From Draconibacterium aestuarii (lineage in GTDB: Bacteria > Bacteroidota > Bacteroidia > Bacteroidales > Prolixibacteraceae): a DNA stretch of 64,000 nucleotides. This document shows, piece by piece, positions 7,025-16,145 of the stretch (its first letter is position 1; every line of letters begins with the position of its first letter). Location: contig JAPOHD010000012.1 in the NCBI GenBank assembly GCA_026671195.1, positions 203,182 to 267,181 of the forward strand, given 5' to 3'. The notes under the pieces are model-generated. The model searched no databases and was not told the DNA's origin. It saw only the letters and a list, made by a program, of their open reading frames with translations. The position numbers and the translations under genes are program-made.

Positions 7025-7878
7025 TACAGTAATAAATAGAGGCTGAGTATTGCCAAAACAATGCCCGCAAAGTTAATCTTATTCAGCTTTTCATTAAAAA
7101 GTAAAGTGCCTAAAAGTGTGGTAAAGGCAACAATCGACATGTTATTAAGTGCAAAAACAAGCGAACTATCCATATGGGTTTTATTTAAGGCGTTCATGAA
7201 AAAATAGAGCGATCCGAAGTTGGCAACACCCAGCAAAATACCTAATAGTAGGGTAGGAGTTTGAAAATTAAACTTTTTACTTTTTGTGAATGCTGAGAAG
7301 AAAATTCCACATAAAAAGGCCACAAAAAATACTACGGTGGTGTAAAGTGTTACTTCGTTTTCAGAAATTTTTACTGCCTGAACGTATTTAACTATGGAAT
7401 CGACCAAACCGCTTCCCAAAAAGATCAGCAAGGGAAGAATAACGAATAACAGGTTCGTTTTTTTTACGTTTTTCTTGTAAACCGTTAATAAAACTGCAAT
7501 TGTAGCAGTTCCTAAACCGATATATTTTAATGTTGAAATGTGTTCGTTAAAATAAATAAGCGAAAAAAGTACAGGAAATACCAACGATAATTTGTTGGCA
7601 AGCGTGGTTACTGTAATTCCTGCTTTCTGTGATGAATGGCCAATTAAATAAAACATTAGAATAAACAGTATTCCGAGAATGATTCCAAAAGGTAGCCAAT
7701 GGATTGAGCTTTCCACTAATCCGGTTTTGAACGGATGGAACAACATAAGCCCTAATATTGTTGCAGTCAGGTAATTGTATGTGATTAAAGTAGAAAGTTT
7801 ACAATTGTAATTTTTTGCAATCCGGAATGTCACATAAATCATCGTGGACGAAAGGATACTGAAAATAAGATGTGCCAT
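7024..7878 (-). CDS. EamA/DMT family membrane transporter
   Basis: 284 residues with about ten hydrophobic segments arranged as two EamA halves (about 1-135 and 145-284). The second half ends LLGTLLFNEKLNKINFAGIVLAILSLYLLL, typical of drug/metabolite transporters. These act in the inner membrane and export or import small metabolites; the substrate cannot be read from sequence. It is followed by yigZ with a one-base overlap and separated from dnaA upstream by a terminator. Confidence 0.9.
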   Translation of the reverse strand: MAHLIFSILSSTMIYVTFRIAKNYNCKLSTLITYNYLTATILGLMLFHPFKTGLVESSIHWLPFGIILGILFILMFYLIGHSSQKAGITVTTLANKLSLVFPVLFSLIYFNEHISTLKYIGLGTATIAVLLTVYKKNVKKTNLLFVILPLLIFLGSGLVDSIVKYVQAVKISENEVTLYTTVVFFVAFLCGIFFSAFTKSKKFNFQTPTLLLGILLGVANFGSLYFFMNALNKTHMDSSLVFALNNMSIVAFTTLLGTLLFNEKLNKINFAGIVLAILSLYLLL

Positions 7879-7891
7879 ATTATTGCATAAA

Positions 7892-7918
7892 AAAGGCAGA
7901 CTTTACAGGTCTGCCTTT
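7892..7918 (-). terminator. Rho-independent terminator of dnaA
   Basis: Arms 7909-7918 and 7892-7901 (AAAGGCAGAC/GTCTGCCTTT, 7-base loop) are followed on the minus strand by seven T. It lies 4 bases past the dnaA stop. Confidence 0.85.
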
Positions 7919-7921
7919 ATA

Positions 7922-9349
7922 TTACATTTTTAATTTCTTTTCTATGTCTTCTACAAATTGCCTGAAGTTTTTGTCGGTATCTTTTAAGTTGTTTACCGTT
8001 TTGCAAGCGTGTAATACAGTTGCATGATCTTTACTTCCAATTTGTGCGCCAATGCTGGCGAGCGAATATTTCGTTAAACTTTTTGAGAAGTACATGGCAA
8101 TCTGGCGTGCCTGTACAATTTCGCGTTTACGTGTTTTTGCCTGAAGCGCATCAACCGGCATGCTAAAGTAATCGCAAACTACTTTTGAAATGTATTCGAT
8201 CGAAAGTTCGCGTTTTGAGTTTTTAACCAACTTAGTTATCAACTTGGCTGCCAGTTCAAGCGTTATTTCACGTTTGTTCAACATCGACTGTGCCAATAAG
8301 GAAACGAGTGCACCTTCCAGTTCGCGCACATTATTGGTTACGTGTGATGCAATATATTCCAATACTTCATCAGAAAGTGAAATTCCGTCTTTATATACTT
8401 TACGACGCAGAATTTCCATGCGTGTTTCAAAATCAGGCGTTTGCAAGTCTGCTGTTAATCCCCATTTGAAACGCGATAACAACCTTTGCTCCATTCCTTT
8501 CAATTCGATAGGCGGTTTGTCTGATGTTAGAATCAGCTGCTTGCCCATTTGATGCAAATGATTGAAGATATGGAAAAACGTCTCCTGAGTTTTTTCTTTT
8601 CCGGCAAATTCATGTACATCGTCTAGTATCAGCACATCTACCATCTGGTAGAAATGCAAAAAATCATTACGATTATTATTACGCGTAGCTTCAGTAAACT
8701 GAGTTTGAAACTTATTTGCATTTACATATAATACAACCTTGTCAGGGAAACGTTCTTTAACTTCGATCCCAATTGCCTGCGAAAGATGCGTTTTCCCCAG
8801 TCCGGAGTTTCCGTATATCATTAAGGGATTAAAAGCAGTTCCACCCGGATTTTGCGAAACAGCATAACCGGCACTTCTGGCCAGACGATTACAATCGCCT
8901 TCCACATAATTCTCAAACGTATTGTCTGGTTTTAATTGTGGATCGATTTGTAACTTTTGAATTCCCGGAATAATAAACGGGTTTTTAATGGTGGCCTTTT
9001 CTTCAGCTCTAAAAGGCACCGTTAAAGGCTTATTTTGAATTTTGTTGTTGTTATTTGTCGGATAACTAACCGTGTATGGTTCACTACTATTCTTATTGCT
9101 AAGAACTACATTGTATTCAAGTTTTGCTCCGGCGCCTAAAACCATACGTAGAGTTTTTCGCAAAATGTCGATAAACTGTTCTTCCAGATATTCATAGAAG
9201 AAAGCGCTTGGCACTTGAATTGTTAATACTTTGTTTTCTAATTTAACCGGTTCTATTGGTTCAAACCAAGTTTTAAAGCTGCTGTTAGGAACGTTATCTC
9301 TGATAACGTTGAGGCATTTTTCCCATGCAGATTTGTATTCGTTACTCAT
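7922..9349 (-). CDS. dnaA: Chromosomal replication initiator DnaA
   Basis: 475 residues. Domain I (about 1-80) mediates helicase and self contacts; a short Asn- and Lys-rich linker follows. Domain III is an AAA+ ATPase with Walker A GNSGLGKT (180-187) and Walker B VLILDD (239-244). Domain IV ends with the DNA-binding signature SKDHATVLHACKTVNN. The protein opens oriC and also acts as a transcription factor. No clear TTATCCACA boxes were seen in 9350-9636, so this window gives no evidence for the origin. A terminator follows the gene. Confidence 0.98.
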   Translation of the reverse strand: MSNEYKSAWEKCLNVIRDNVPNSSFKTWFEPIEPVKLENKVLTIQVPSAFFYEYLEEQFIDILRKTLRMVLGAGAKLEYNVVLSNKNSSEPYTVSYPTNNNNKIQNKPLTVPFRAEEKATIKNPFIIPGIQKLQIDPQLKPDNTFENYVEGDCNRLARSAGYAVSQNPGGTAFNPLMIYGNSGLGKTHLSQAIGIEVKERFPDKVVLYVNANKFQTQFTEATRNNNRNDFLHFYQMVDVLILDDVHEFAGKEKTQETFFHIFNHLHQMGKQLILTSDKPPIELKGMEQRLLSRFKWGLTADLQTPDFETRMEILRRKVYKDGISLSDEVLEYIASHVTNNVRELEGALVSLLAQSMLNKREITLELAAKLITKLVKNSKRELSIEYISKVVCDYFSMPVDALQAKTRKREIVQARQIAMYFSKSLTKYSLASIGAQIGSKDHATVLHACKTVNNLKDTDKNFRQFVEDIEKKLKM

Positions 9350-9636
9350 TTAAAATTGCTGGATAATCGAGGTTCTACAAAAATTTCCTAGTGGTATTCC
9401 GAGAACAAAATTTGCGAAAAAAAAGTGAAAAAAAAAATCACCAAACTATTGTTAATATCTTTATTTTCTTAGTGGTTTCTTTTTCAGCTGTTTAACACGT
9501 GATTTTTTTGTAATATTTTTAAGTGGCTCACAGTCAGAACGTTGTCTTCAATGCCTTGATACGTAAGGCAATAACTGGTAGGTAGTGGTTGGGCTATTCG
9601 TTTTAATGGGTGTAATTATCTATCATTAGGTATTAA
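9350..9636. other. Intergenic region upstream of dnaA
   Basis: 287 bases, A/T-rich. An AAATTTTG box on the minus strand (about 9409-9416) is one mismatch from the housekeeping -7 consensus and could drive dnaA. A 6-bp hairpin (TGCCTT/AAGGCA, about 9553-9575) may mark the end of the MCE operon, but lacks a T run. No DnaA-box cluster was seen. Confidence 0.5.
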
Positions 9637-10890
9637 TTACCTGATGGATTTTAATGCTTTTTCTAATTTTATCAACCGTCCGTTTTTAAATGCGACTATA
9701 CTTGATTCAGGAAATTGTTTCCTTATTGATTGGTGTAATTCTTCAATTTCAGAATAGAGACTGGTTGATCCAATTAAGTATGAATACACACCATTGGATA
9801 AATATTCTTCTACATCTTTTAAATTAAAAAACACATCACTCTTTGTATCAACTTTTGTTTTGGATGAAACAAGATGTACTTTAAAGATGATGTTTTTGTC
9901 CGATGCATCGTCTTTTGTATTAATGTAAACTTCTTTCCCAAAATCCATGGCTGAGAATTTAAGATAACGTTTTGGATTTTGTTGCATATCGGCAATCAGA
10001 AAGGCCATATTTTCTGCCAGTGAATTAATTGAGTTATATAATTCCGGATCGTTTAAAAGTAAACCCGCTGTTCCTTCGTCGTTGTTTAGTTTTTCGAGGA
10101 TCAGAATAATTTGGTTCGAAGCTTCGGTTAGGTTTTCAAGCATTGGCGAAACAGATATATTAGATAATGTATCACTAAAAGCACTTAAATTCTGCATAAT
10201 GTTATCCAGATTGTGGGCGTTGGCTTTTAATACTGTTGTAAGTTGGTTTGTGTTCGAGAAAATACTTTTTATAGTATCTTTTTGTGTGGTCATTAAATCC
10301 TGGAGTTCTGCGGTGGTTGCCTCCATATTATCCATGGTTTTATTAAAGCTCCTAAAACTGGCAGTTAGATTATCACGGGCATCTTCATTTAATATTACTG
10401 TCAGCACGGTTATTGCCGAATCAACTGTACTCAGCAATTCTTCTGCTTTCGATTTTAAAGGAAGCACCTGCATACTCACCTGTTCTTTTAAATCTTGTTC
10501 AACTTCACCGGGAATGGTGTCGTTACTCAGGTAAAAATTTTTTTCGTTGCTGAAATTAATTTTTATGGCACGTGTTCCCATTATGTCGCTGCTTACAATT
10601 TGAGCGACAGAATTGCGTGGAATTCGAAAATCGGAATTCACAGAAAATGTAACAATCAGCCGGCCACTATTGTCGGGGGCAAAGTTAATATTGCTAACCT
10701 GGCCTACCTGGAATCCGTTTAGTGTCACCTTGGCCGATTTTGCCAATCCGTCTATCCGGTTATAAACCACGTGATAGTAATCACTTCTTTTGAAAATATC
10801 ATTTCCTTTAAGGTAGCTTAAGCCCCATATTAATACAGTTAGAGAAAATACGATTAAAAGTCCGAGTCGAGTGAATTTTGATAATCTCAT
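9637..10890 (-). CDS. MCE/MlaD family lipid-transport protein with SPOR-like C-terminal tail
   Basis: 417 residues. One N-terminal membrane segment (about 8-26) anchors the protein in the inner membrane. A single MCE domain follows (about 38-120, containing VTLNGFQVGQVSNI), then a helical, coiled-coil-prone region (about 130-310). The last 90 residues resemble a SPOR-like fold, ending with IVAFKNGRLIKLEKALK. The MlaD family moves phospholipids between membranes with an ATPase and permease that are not in this window. ATG at 10890 is preferred over the TTG at 10905. It lies directly behind the amidase, whose tail is similar. Confidence 0.87.
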   Translation of the reverse strand: MRLSKFTRLGLLIVFSLTVLIWGLSYLKGNDIFKRSDYYHVVYNRIDGLAKSAKVTLNGFQVGQVSNINFAPDNSGRLIVTFSVNSDFRIPRNSVAQIVSSDIMGTRAIKINFSNEKNFYLSNDTIPGEVEQDLKEQVSMQVLPLKSKAEELLSTVDSAITVLTVILNEDARDNLTASFRSFNKTMDNMEATTAELQDLMTTQKDTIKSIFSNTNQLTTVLKANAHNLDNIMQNLSAFSDTLSNISVSPMLENLTEASNQIILILEKLNNDEGTAGLLLNDPELYNSINSLAENMAFLIADMQQNPKRYLKFSAMDFGKEVYINTKDDASDKNIIFKVHLVSSKTKVDTKSDVFFNLKDVEEYLSNGVYSYLIGSTSLYSEIEELHQSIRKQFPESSIVAFKNGRLIKLEKALKSIR

Positions 10891-10940
10891 TGTCGAAAAA
10901 TACAATTTTTAATGTAAAAGTAGATAATTCAGCCTTTTTT

Positions 10941-12143
10941 TTACCTTTTCTTCATTATGTTTTTTACAGAAATTAACTTCTGGTTTTCGAATGCGACAAC
11001 AAAAGAATTTTCAAATTTATTACTGATTCTTTTTTTCTCGTCATCGGCTTTTTCCAGCGAATCGAATTTGCCTGAATAATATCGGCTGATATTCCCTGCA
11101 TCAATCCGAAAAATATCTTTTTCGCCTTTAAAGTTATCCGGAGTAGGCTCCAGTTTCTTTTTTAAGGCCATAATTTGTACCGAAAAATATAGCTCAGGAT
11201 TCGGTTTGGGTGGCTCAATATTGGTAGGATTTTCCGTTTCGTTTATTTCTGTTTTAATTTGTAAAGGTTGAACGCTGGCTTCAATTGTGTTTTTTTCAAT
11301 TACGGGTACTGGATTTTCGTTGGTTACCAAAATGAATTTACTTTTTTCTTCAATTTCGCTTTTGTACACGGTAAATGCCTGGTAAATGGCCAGAGCCAGA
11401 TTTGTTTTTCCTGTATCGCTTTGCAGATAATTTCTTTCGTTGGTATGGCTTAAAAAACCGGTTTCGATAAGTACGCTGGGCATGGTAGTTCTTCGTAGTA
11501 CCAGGAATCCTGCCATTTTTACACTTCTGTCAATACGTTTTGCATAGTTGCGAAACTGGTTTTGTATATTCGAAGCAAACATCACACTTTGTTCCTGAAA
11601 TTCTTCCTGCATGGTTTCAAACATGATATACGACTCTGGTTGATTCGGATCAAATCCTTCGTAGGTTGTATTGTAATCGTCTTCCAGTAAAATAACGGCG
11701 TTTTCTTTTTTTGCCACCTCCAGGTTGTCGTTGTTACGGTGAAGTCCCAAAACAAATGTTTCTGTTCCCTGAACTGATTTAACATCTACTGCATTCACAT
11801 GAATGGAAATAAAAAGGTCGGCTTCGTTTTTATTGGCAATTTCTGCTCGTTTATGTAAAGGAATAAATATGTCGTTGCTGCGCGTGTATACCACCTTAAT
11901 GTCGGGAAAGTTGCTTTTTATGTCGTTCCCCAGTTTTAACGCAATGTCCAGAACAATATCTTTTTCACGGGCGTTTCCAACAGACGCACCAAAATCCTTC
12001 CCTCCGTGTCCGGGATCAATCACCACTACCGAAATTTTTGAGTTATCTTTTTTAGCAGGCCTCTCTGGAATACACTGCCCCGCCAGATACCCCATAATAA
12101 AGGTGATTGTTAACAATGATGAGTAAATAATTCTTCTGTTCAT
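10941..12143 (-). CDS. N-acetylmuramoyl-L-alanine amidase with SPOR-like tail
   Basis: 400 residues. An N-terminal hydrophobic segment (about 5-22) is a signal or anchor. The Amidase_3 domain (about 38-255) shows the zinc motif VIDPGHGGKD (His46), REKD (Glu60), FISIHVNA and the catalytic VLIETGFLSH. A Pro-, Glu- and Asn-rich linker leads to a C-terminal SPOR-like domain (about 315-400) that would bind denuded septal glycan. The enzyme cuts peptide stems from muramic acid during cell separation. It is the first gene of an operon with the MCE protein. Confidence 0.94.
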   Translation of the reverse strand: MNRRIIYSSLLTITFIMGYLAGQCIPERPAKKDNSKISVVVIDPGHGGKDFGASVGNAREKDIVLDIALKLGNDIKSNFPDIKVVYTRSNDIFIPLHKRAEIANKNEADLFISIHVNAVDVKSVQGTETFVLGLHRNNDNLEVAKKENAVILLEDDYNTTYEGFDPNQPESYIMFETMQEEFQEQSVMFASNIQNQFRNYAKRIDRSVKMAGFLVLRRTTMPSVLIETGFLSHTNERNYLQSDTGKTNLALAIYQAFTVYKSEIEEKSKFILVTNENPVPVIEKNTIEASVQPLQIKTEINETENPTNIEPPKPNPELYFSVQIMALKKKLEPTPDNFKGEKDIFRIDAGNISRYYSGKFDSLEKADDEKKRISNKFENSFVVAFENQKLISVKNIMKKR

Positions 12144-12314
12144 TTTCGCTTTGTACTTCTAAATACCTTATATAAACACACCAAATAGTTTCATTATTAT
12201 ATTTATTGCATTTATTTTTGGTGCCAAATATCCATATATACAGGTTAATATCGTAAAAATATAAATATTAGAAAGATTTTACATTTATTAGTGCAATAGT
12301 AAAGCCCATATTTC

Positions 12315-12322
12315 TATTTTTG
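12315..12322 (+). promoter_or_regulatory. Candidate -7 box for the LptD-like gene
   Basis: TATTTTTG matches TAnnTTTG exactly. The predicted start near 12328 gives about 30 bases of leader before the TTG start at 12358. The -33 element is weak. Confidence 0.4.
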
Positions 12323-12357
12323 TCGAGCCAGTGTAAGGTTGAAACTCATAAAATATT

Positions 12358-15054
12358 TTGTACAAGATAATCTTAACATATATAGTTGTTGTTTTTCCTT
12401 TTCTATTATTTGGTCAGGAACCAACGATAACCATAGCAGATGAAATGAAGGCAACAATTGATGCTTCAATTGTTCCTGCAGGAGAAATGGATACAACTCT
12501 CGTGTTTGAAACCTATCAGGACAGTATGCGTACTGATTCGGTATTTGCTGTCGATACGGTGAACGATCCATTTCTGGATGATCCGATAACCTACAATGCA
12601 GCCGATTCAATGATCGTTTCCATCGATGGACAGAAAGTATATTTGTACAACGATGCCACGGTGAACTACCAGGATATTGAACTTACAGCATATTATATTG
12701 AATTGGATTTGGAAACCAAAGAGATTTATGCTGAGGGAATAGCCGATTCGATCGGGGAACTTTCCCAAAAGCCACTGTTTAAACAGGGATCGGAAGAATA
12801 CGAATCGGAAACTATGCGGTATAACTTTAATTCGCAAAAGGCTTTTATTACCAAAGTTGTTTCGCAACAAGGGGAAGGTTATATTCACAGTGATCGTACC
12901 AAAAAAATTGGGAAAGATGTATTTATTACAGAAAAGGCAAAATATACAACGTGCGATGCAGATCATCCGCACTTCTATTTGCAAATGACCAAAGCCAAAG
13001 TAATTGCGAATAAAAAAATTATTACCGGCCCGGCATATATGGTGCTGGAAGATTTTCCAATCTACTTTCCGTTAATACCGTTTGGTTATTTTCCGAATTC
13101 GCCATCGTACTCTTCGGGTATTTTAATTCCAAAATATGGTGAAGAACAAAACCGTGGATTCTTTTTGCGCGAAGGAGGGTATTATTGGGCAGCAAGTGAT
13201 TACTTCGATCTTGCTGTTACGGGAGATATTTATTCAAAAGGATCGTGGGGTACACACATAAAAACAAATTACCGAAAACGGTATAAGTTTAACGGAAACT
13301 TTGGTTTCGATTATGCCATTAACAAGTATGGAGAGGAAGGACTGGATACCTATTCCAGATCGAAACAGTATAAATTAATGTGGTCGCACTCGCAGGATGC
13401 AAAAGCAAATCCCAACAGTACTTTTTCGGCCAGTGTGAACTTATCGTCGAGCGGTTACGACAAGCAAAATGCATACAACACAAACGATTATCTGACAACC
13501 ACAAAATCGTCGAGTATTTCTTATTCGAAGAGATTTGAAAATACTCCTTTTAATATGTCGATGAACCTGCGTCATTCGCAAAACACAAAAGACAGTACCA
13601 TGTCGTTGTCGTTACCTGAAATGACCTTTAGTATGGCTAAAGTGTATCCGTTCCGCCCGAAAAACAGAAGTGGGAAAATAAAATTTTACGAGAAGTTTGG
13701 TATTAATTATACAGGTAATTTAAAAAACTCGATTACAGCAAAAGAGGACGAAATACTGAGTAGTTCGTTTGCAACCGACTGGAAAAACGGTATAAAACAC
13801 AATGTCCCTATTTCGTTTCCGAGTTTTAACCTGTTTAAATACGTGAACTTTAGCCCGGGTATTAGCTATAACGAAAAATGGTACTTTAAACAATATAATT
13901 ATACGTTCGAAGAAGGTGCCGATTACGAGAATAATCCATCCGGAATTCCGAGCGATATTAGGGTAGATACCATAACCGGATTAAACCGTGTGTACGATTA
14001 TGCCTACAGTATAAGTTCGTCGACCAACATTTACGGAATGTATCTGCCCCGAAATCCGAATTCAAAAATTAAGGGGATCAGGCATAAAATGACTCCTTCT
14101 GTTGGTTTTAGCTACAGGCCTGATTTCGGACAGGATAAATTTGGATACTGGCAGGAAGTTCATCGCGATTCAACAACCCATTATTACGACACCAACCTGG
14201 GGGGAATTTACGGAGGGTCGCCGGGAAGGGGAGAATCAGGTGCCATTTCGTTCTCGTTAACCAACAACCTTGAAATGAAAATGCTGGATACCCGCGATTC
14301 GACCAAAACAGATAGCGAGCAAAAATATAAAAAGGTGAAACTGATTGATAACCTGAGTATTTCATCCTCTTACAACCTGATTGCCGACTCGTTAAACCTG
14401 GCTCCGTTTAATATTCGGGCCCGCACTACAGTTGCCGGCGTGAGCATTAATATGGGAACTACACTCGATCCGTATATGGTAGACGAAGACTACCGAAGAA
14501 TTCATAAATATGCCTGGAACGAGCGTAGCGGAATTGGAAAACTGGGGCGTGTAACACGTGCTAATTTATCGTTTGGAATGAATTTCAGATCGAAGGATAA
14601 GAAAAAGGACGCTAAAGGTGGAGGCGATAACAAACCTACCGGCCCGGGTGTGGATGAAATGTTGGAAGATGCTCCGGTACTGCCTGTTTTCGATAATTAC
14701 GCTGATTTTAGCATGCCCTGGGATTTTGGTTTTGATTATAGCCTTAACTATACCGGTGCAACCAAATCGTATCCAAACGGACGAGTGACTCAAACACTTG
14801 GAATGAGAGGTAATTTAAGTATCACTGAAAAGTGGAAACTAAGTGCTAATACCAACTTCGATATTCAGGCCATGGAGTTTTCGTTTACCTCGTTTAATTT
14901 AACACGCGATTTGCATTGCTGGAATATGGCATTCAACTTTGTTCCGTTCGGATTTAGAAAAAGTTATAGCTTTACTATCAGTGCCTCGTCATCAATGTTA
15001 CAGGATCTGAAAATTCAGAAACAAAAAAGTCATTACGATAGTATGACTTTCTAA
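12358..15054 (+). CDS. LptD/OstA-like outer-membrane LPS-assembly protein
   Basis: 898 residues. A signal peptide (about 1-19, ending FLLFGQ) is followed by an OstA-like beta-jellyroll region (about 65-230), where LptA/LptD-type repeats such as VSIDGQKVYLYNDATVNYQDIELTAYYIELD are visible. The rest is a large beta-barrel with alternating aromatic strands; a Lys/Gly-rich loop lies near 745-760. Family knowledge places it in the outer membrane, inserting lipopolysaccharide. The start is TTG: an in-frame stop at 12349 leaves no ATG upstream, and the signal peptide begins right there. It is followed by ridA. Confidence 0.88.
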   Translation: MYKIILTYIVVVFPFLLFGQEPTITIADEMKATIDASIVPAGEMDTTLVFETYQDSMRTDSVFAVDTVNDPFLDDPITYNAADSMIVSIDGQKVYLYNDATVNYQDIELTAYYIELDLETKEIYAEGIADSIGELSQKPLFKQGSEEYESETMRYNFNSQKAFITKVVSQQGEGYIHSDRTKKIGKDVFITEKAKYTTCDADHPHFYLQMTKAKVIANKKIITGPAYMVLEDFPIYFPLIPFGYFPNSPSYSSGILIPKYGEEQNRGFFLREGGYYWAASDYFDLAVTGDIYSKGSWGTHIKTNYRKRYKFNGNFGFDYAINKYGEEGLDTYSRSKQYKLMWSHSQDAKANPNSTFSASVNLSSSGYDKQNAYNTNDYLTTTKSSSISYSKRFENTPFNMSMNLRHSQNTKDSTMSLSLPEMTFSMAKVYPFRPKNRSGKIKFYEKFGINYTGNLKNSITAKEDEILSSSFATDWKNGIKHNVPISFPSFNLFKYVNFSPGISYNEKWYFKQYNYTFEEGADYENNPSGIPSDIRVDTITGLNRVYDYAYSISSSTNIYGMYLPRNPNSKIKGIRHKMTPSVGFSYRPDFGQDKFGYWQEVHRDSTTHYYDTNLGGIYGGSPGRGESGAISFSLTNNLEMKMLDTRDSTKTDSEQKYKKVKLIDNLSISSSYNLIADSLNLAPFNIRARTTVAGVSINMGTTLDPYMVDEDYRRIHKYAWNERSGIGKLGRVTRANLSFGMNFRSKDKKKDAKGGGDNKPTGPGVDEMLEDAPVLPVFDNYADFSMPWDFGFDYSLNYTGATKSYPNGRVTQTLGMRGNLSITEKWKLSANTNFDIQAMEFSFTSFNLTRDLHCWNMAFNFVPFGFRKSYSFTISASSSMLQDLKIQKQKSHYDSMTF

Positions 15055-15105
15055 AAAAACGAACGGCATTCAGCACACGCAGTTTAATTTCAAAATTCTA
15101 TAGAG

Positions 15106-15483
15106 ATGAAAAAGATTATTGCTACAACAAATGCACCAGCAGCAATTGGCCCGTATAGTCAGGCTGTGGAAGTAAACGGTACATTATATATTTCGGGGCA
15201 GGTACCTTTGGTGCCTAAAACCATGACAGTTGTGGAAGGCGGTATAAAAGAACAAACGCTGCAGGTGATGCAAAATATTAAGGCGATTTTAAGCGAAGCT
15301 GGTTATTTGTTTACCGATGTTGTTAAATCGACCTGCCTGTTAAGCGATATGGCCAATTTTAAAGCCATGAACGAAGTATATGGTGAATTCTATAAAGAGA
15401 ATCCTCCTGCACGTGCTGCATTTGCTGTAAAAGAATTACCGCTTGGAGTGTTGGTTGAGATTGAAACCATTGCGGTGAAATAA
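15106..15483 (+). CDS. ridA: RidA family enamine/imine deaminase
   Basis: 125 residues, full length for the family. The N-terminus KKIIATTNAPAAIGPYSQAVEVNGTLYISGQ and the C-terminal PPARAAFAVKELPLGVLVEIETIAVK are diagnostic; the Arg in the PPARAAF segment binds the substrate carboxylate. RidA hydrolyses reactive 2-aminoacrylate and related enamines formed by PLP enzymes such as threonine dehydratase, protecting PLP enzymes in the cytoplasm. It starts 51 bases after the LptD-like gene and may share its transcript. Confidence 0.96.
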   Translation: MKKIIATTNAPAAIGPYSQAVEVNGTLYISGQVPLVPKTMTVVEGGIKEQTLQVMQNIKAILSEAGYLFTDVVKSTCLLSDMANFKAMNEVYGEFYKENPPARAAFAVKELPLGVLVEIETIAVK

Positions 15484-16145
15484 GCGCGTATTTGATTCGA
15501 ATTTTATTCTTAAATAGCTTGTGTAATATTCCAAGGGCAATCCTGAAAGTTTATTTCCTTTCCGACGGTTGTCGACAACAATCCTGATGATTTATTTGCA
15601 TTACGACGGCTGTCGATATAAAAATTGATGATTCATTTTCTTTCCGACAACTGTCGGCATTAAAATTGACGATTTATTTTGTTCGCGACCGCTGTCGACA
15701 ACAATCCTGATGATTTATTTGCATTACGACGGCTGTCGATATAAAAATTGATGATTCATTTTCTTTCCGACAACTGTCGACACTAAAATTGACGATTTAT
15801 TTTGTTCGCGACCGCTGTCGACAACAATCCTGATGATTTATTTGCATCGCGACGGCTGTCGACATATAAATTGATGATTCATTTGCTTTACGACAACTGT
15901 CGGCATTAAAAATGGCGATTTATTTTGTTCACGACCGCTGTCGACAACAATCCTGATGATTTATCTGCATCACGACGGCTGTCGATATGAAAATTGATGA
16001 TTCATTTGCTTTGCGACAACCGTCGGCATCCATTCTAACGTTACTTCTAACAGGAGGGAAAGAACATCAAAAAAAGATTGAACAGGGTAACAACAACCTG
16101 CCATTTTTCGTTACAAGCTTTGTAATTGTATGGAGATGAATAACC
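15484..16145. other. Intergenic region holding the 41-bp array
   Basis: 662 bases. The array at 15563-16030 takes most of it; about 15520-15562 looks like a decayed extra unit (it shares AATCCTG and TTTATTT segments). After the array there are about 115 bases of ordinary DNA leading to the GTG start at 16146. No other gene is seen. Confidence 0.85.
15563..16025. repeat. 12-unit array of 41-bp palindromic repeats in 123-bp super-units
   Basis: Each unit begins with CGAC-NNNN-GTCG; the starts are exactly 41 bp apart from 15563 to 16014. The four central bases cycle in a fixed order: GGTT (unit 1 only) or CGCT, then GGCT, then AACT (AACC in the last). The tails also cycle in threes: ACAACAATCCTGATGATTTAT, then ATATAAAAATTGATGATTCA, then GCATTAAAATTGACGATTTA in most copies. 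So the true repeat is about 123 bp, copied four times. Spacing near four helical turns would put all palindromes on one face of the DNA. Confidence 0.97.

Noticed and set aside
9350..9636. oriC next to dnaA
   Set aside because: No cluster of TTATCCACA-type boxes or clear unwinding element was found; in Bacteroidota dnaA is often not beside the origin.
15563..16025. CRISPR-like array (regular repeats with spacers)
   Set aside because: The tails between palindromes are themselves repeated every third unit, so there are no unique spacers, the repeat core is only 12 bp, and no cas genes are near.
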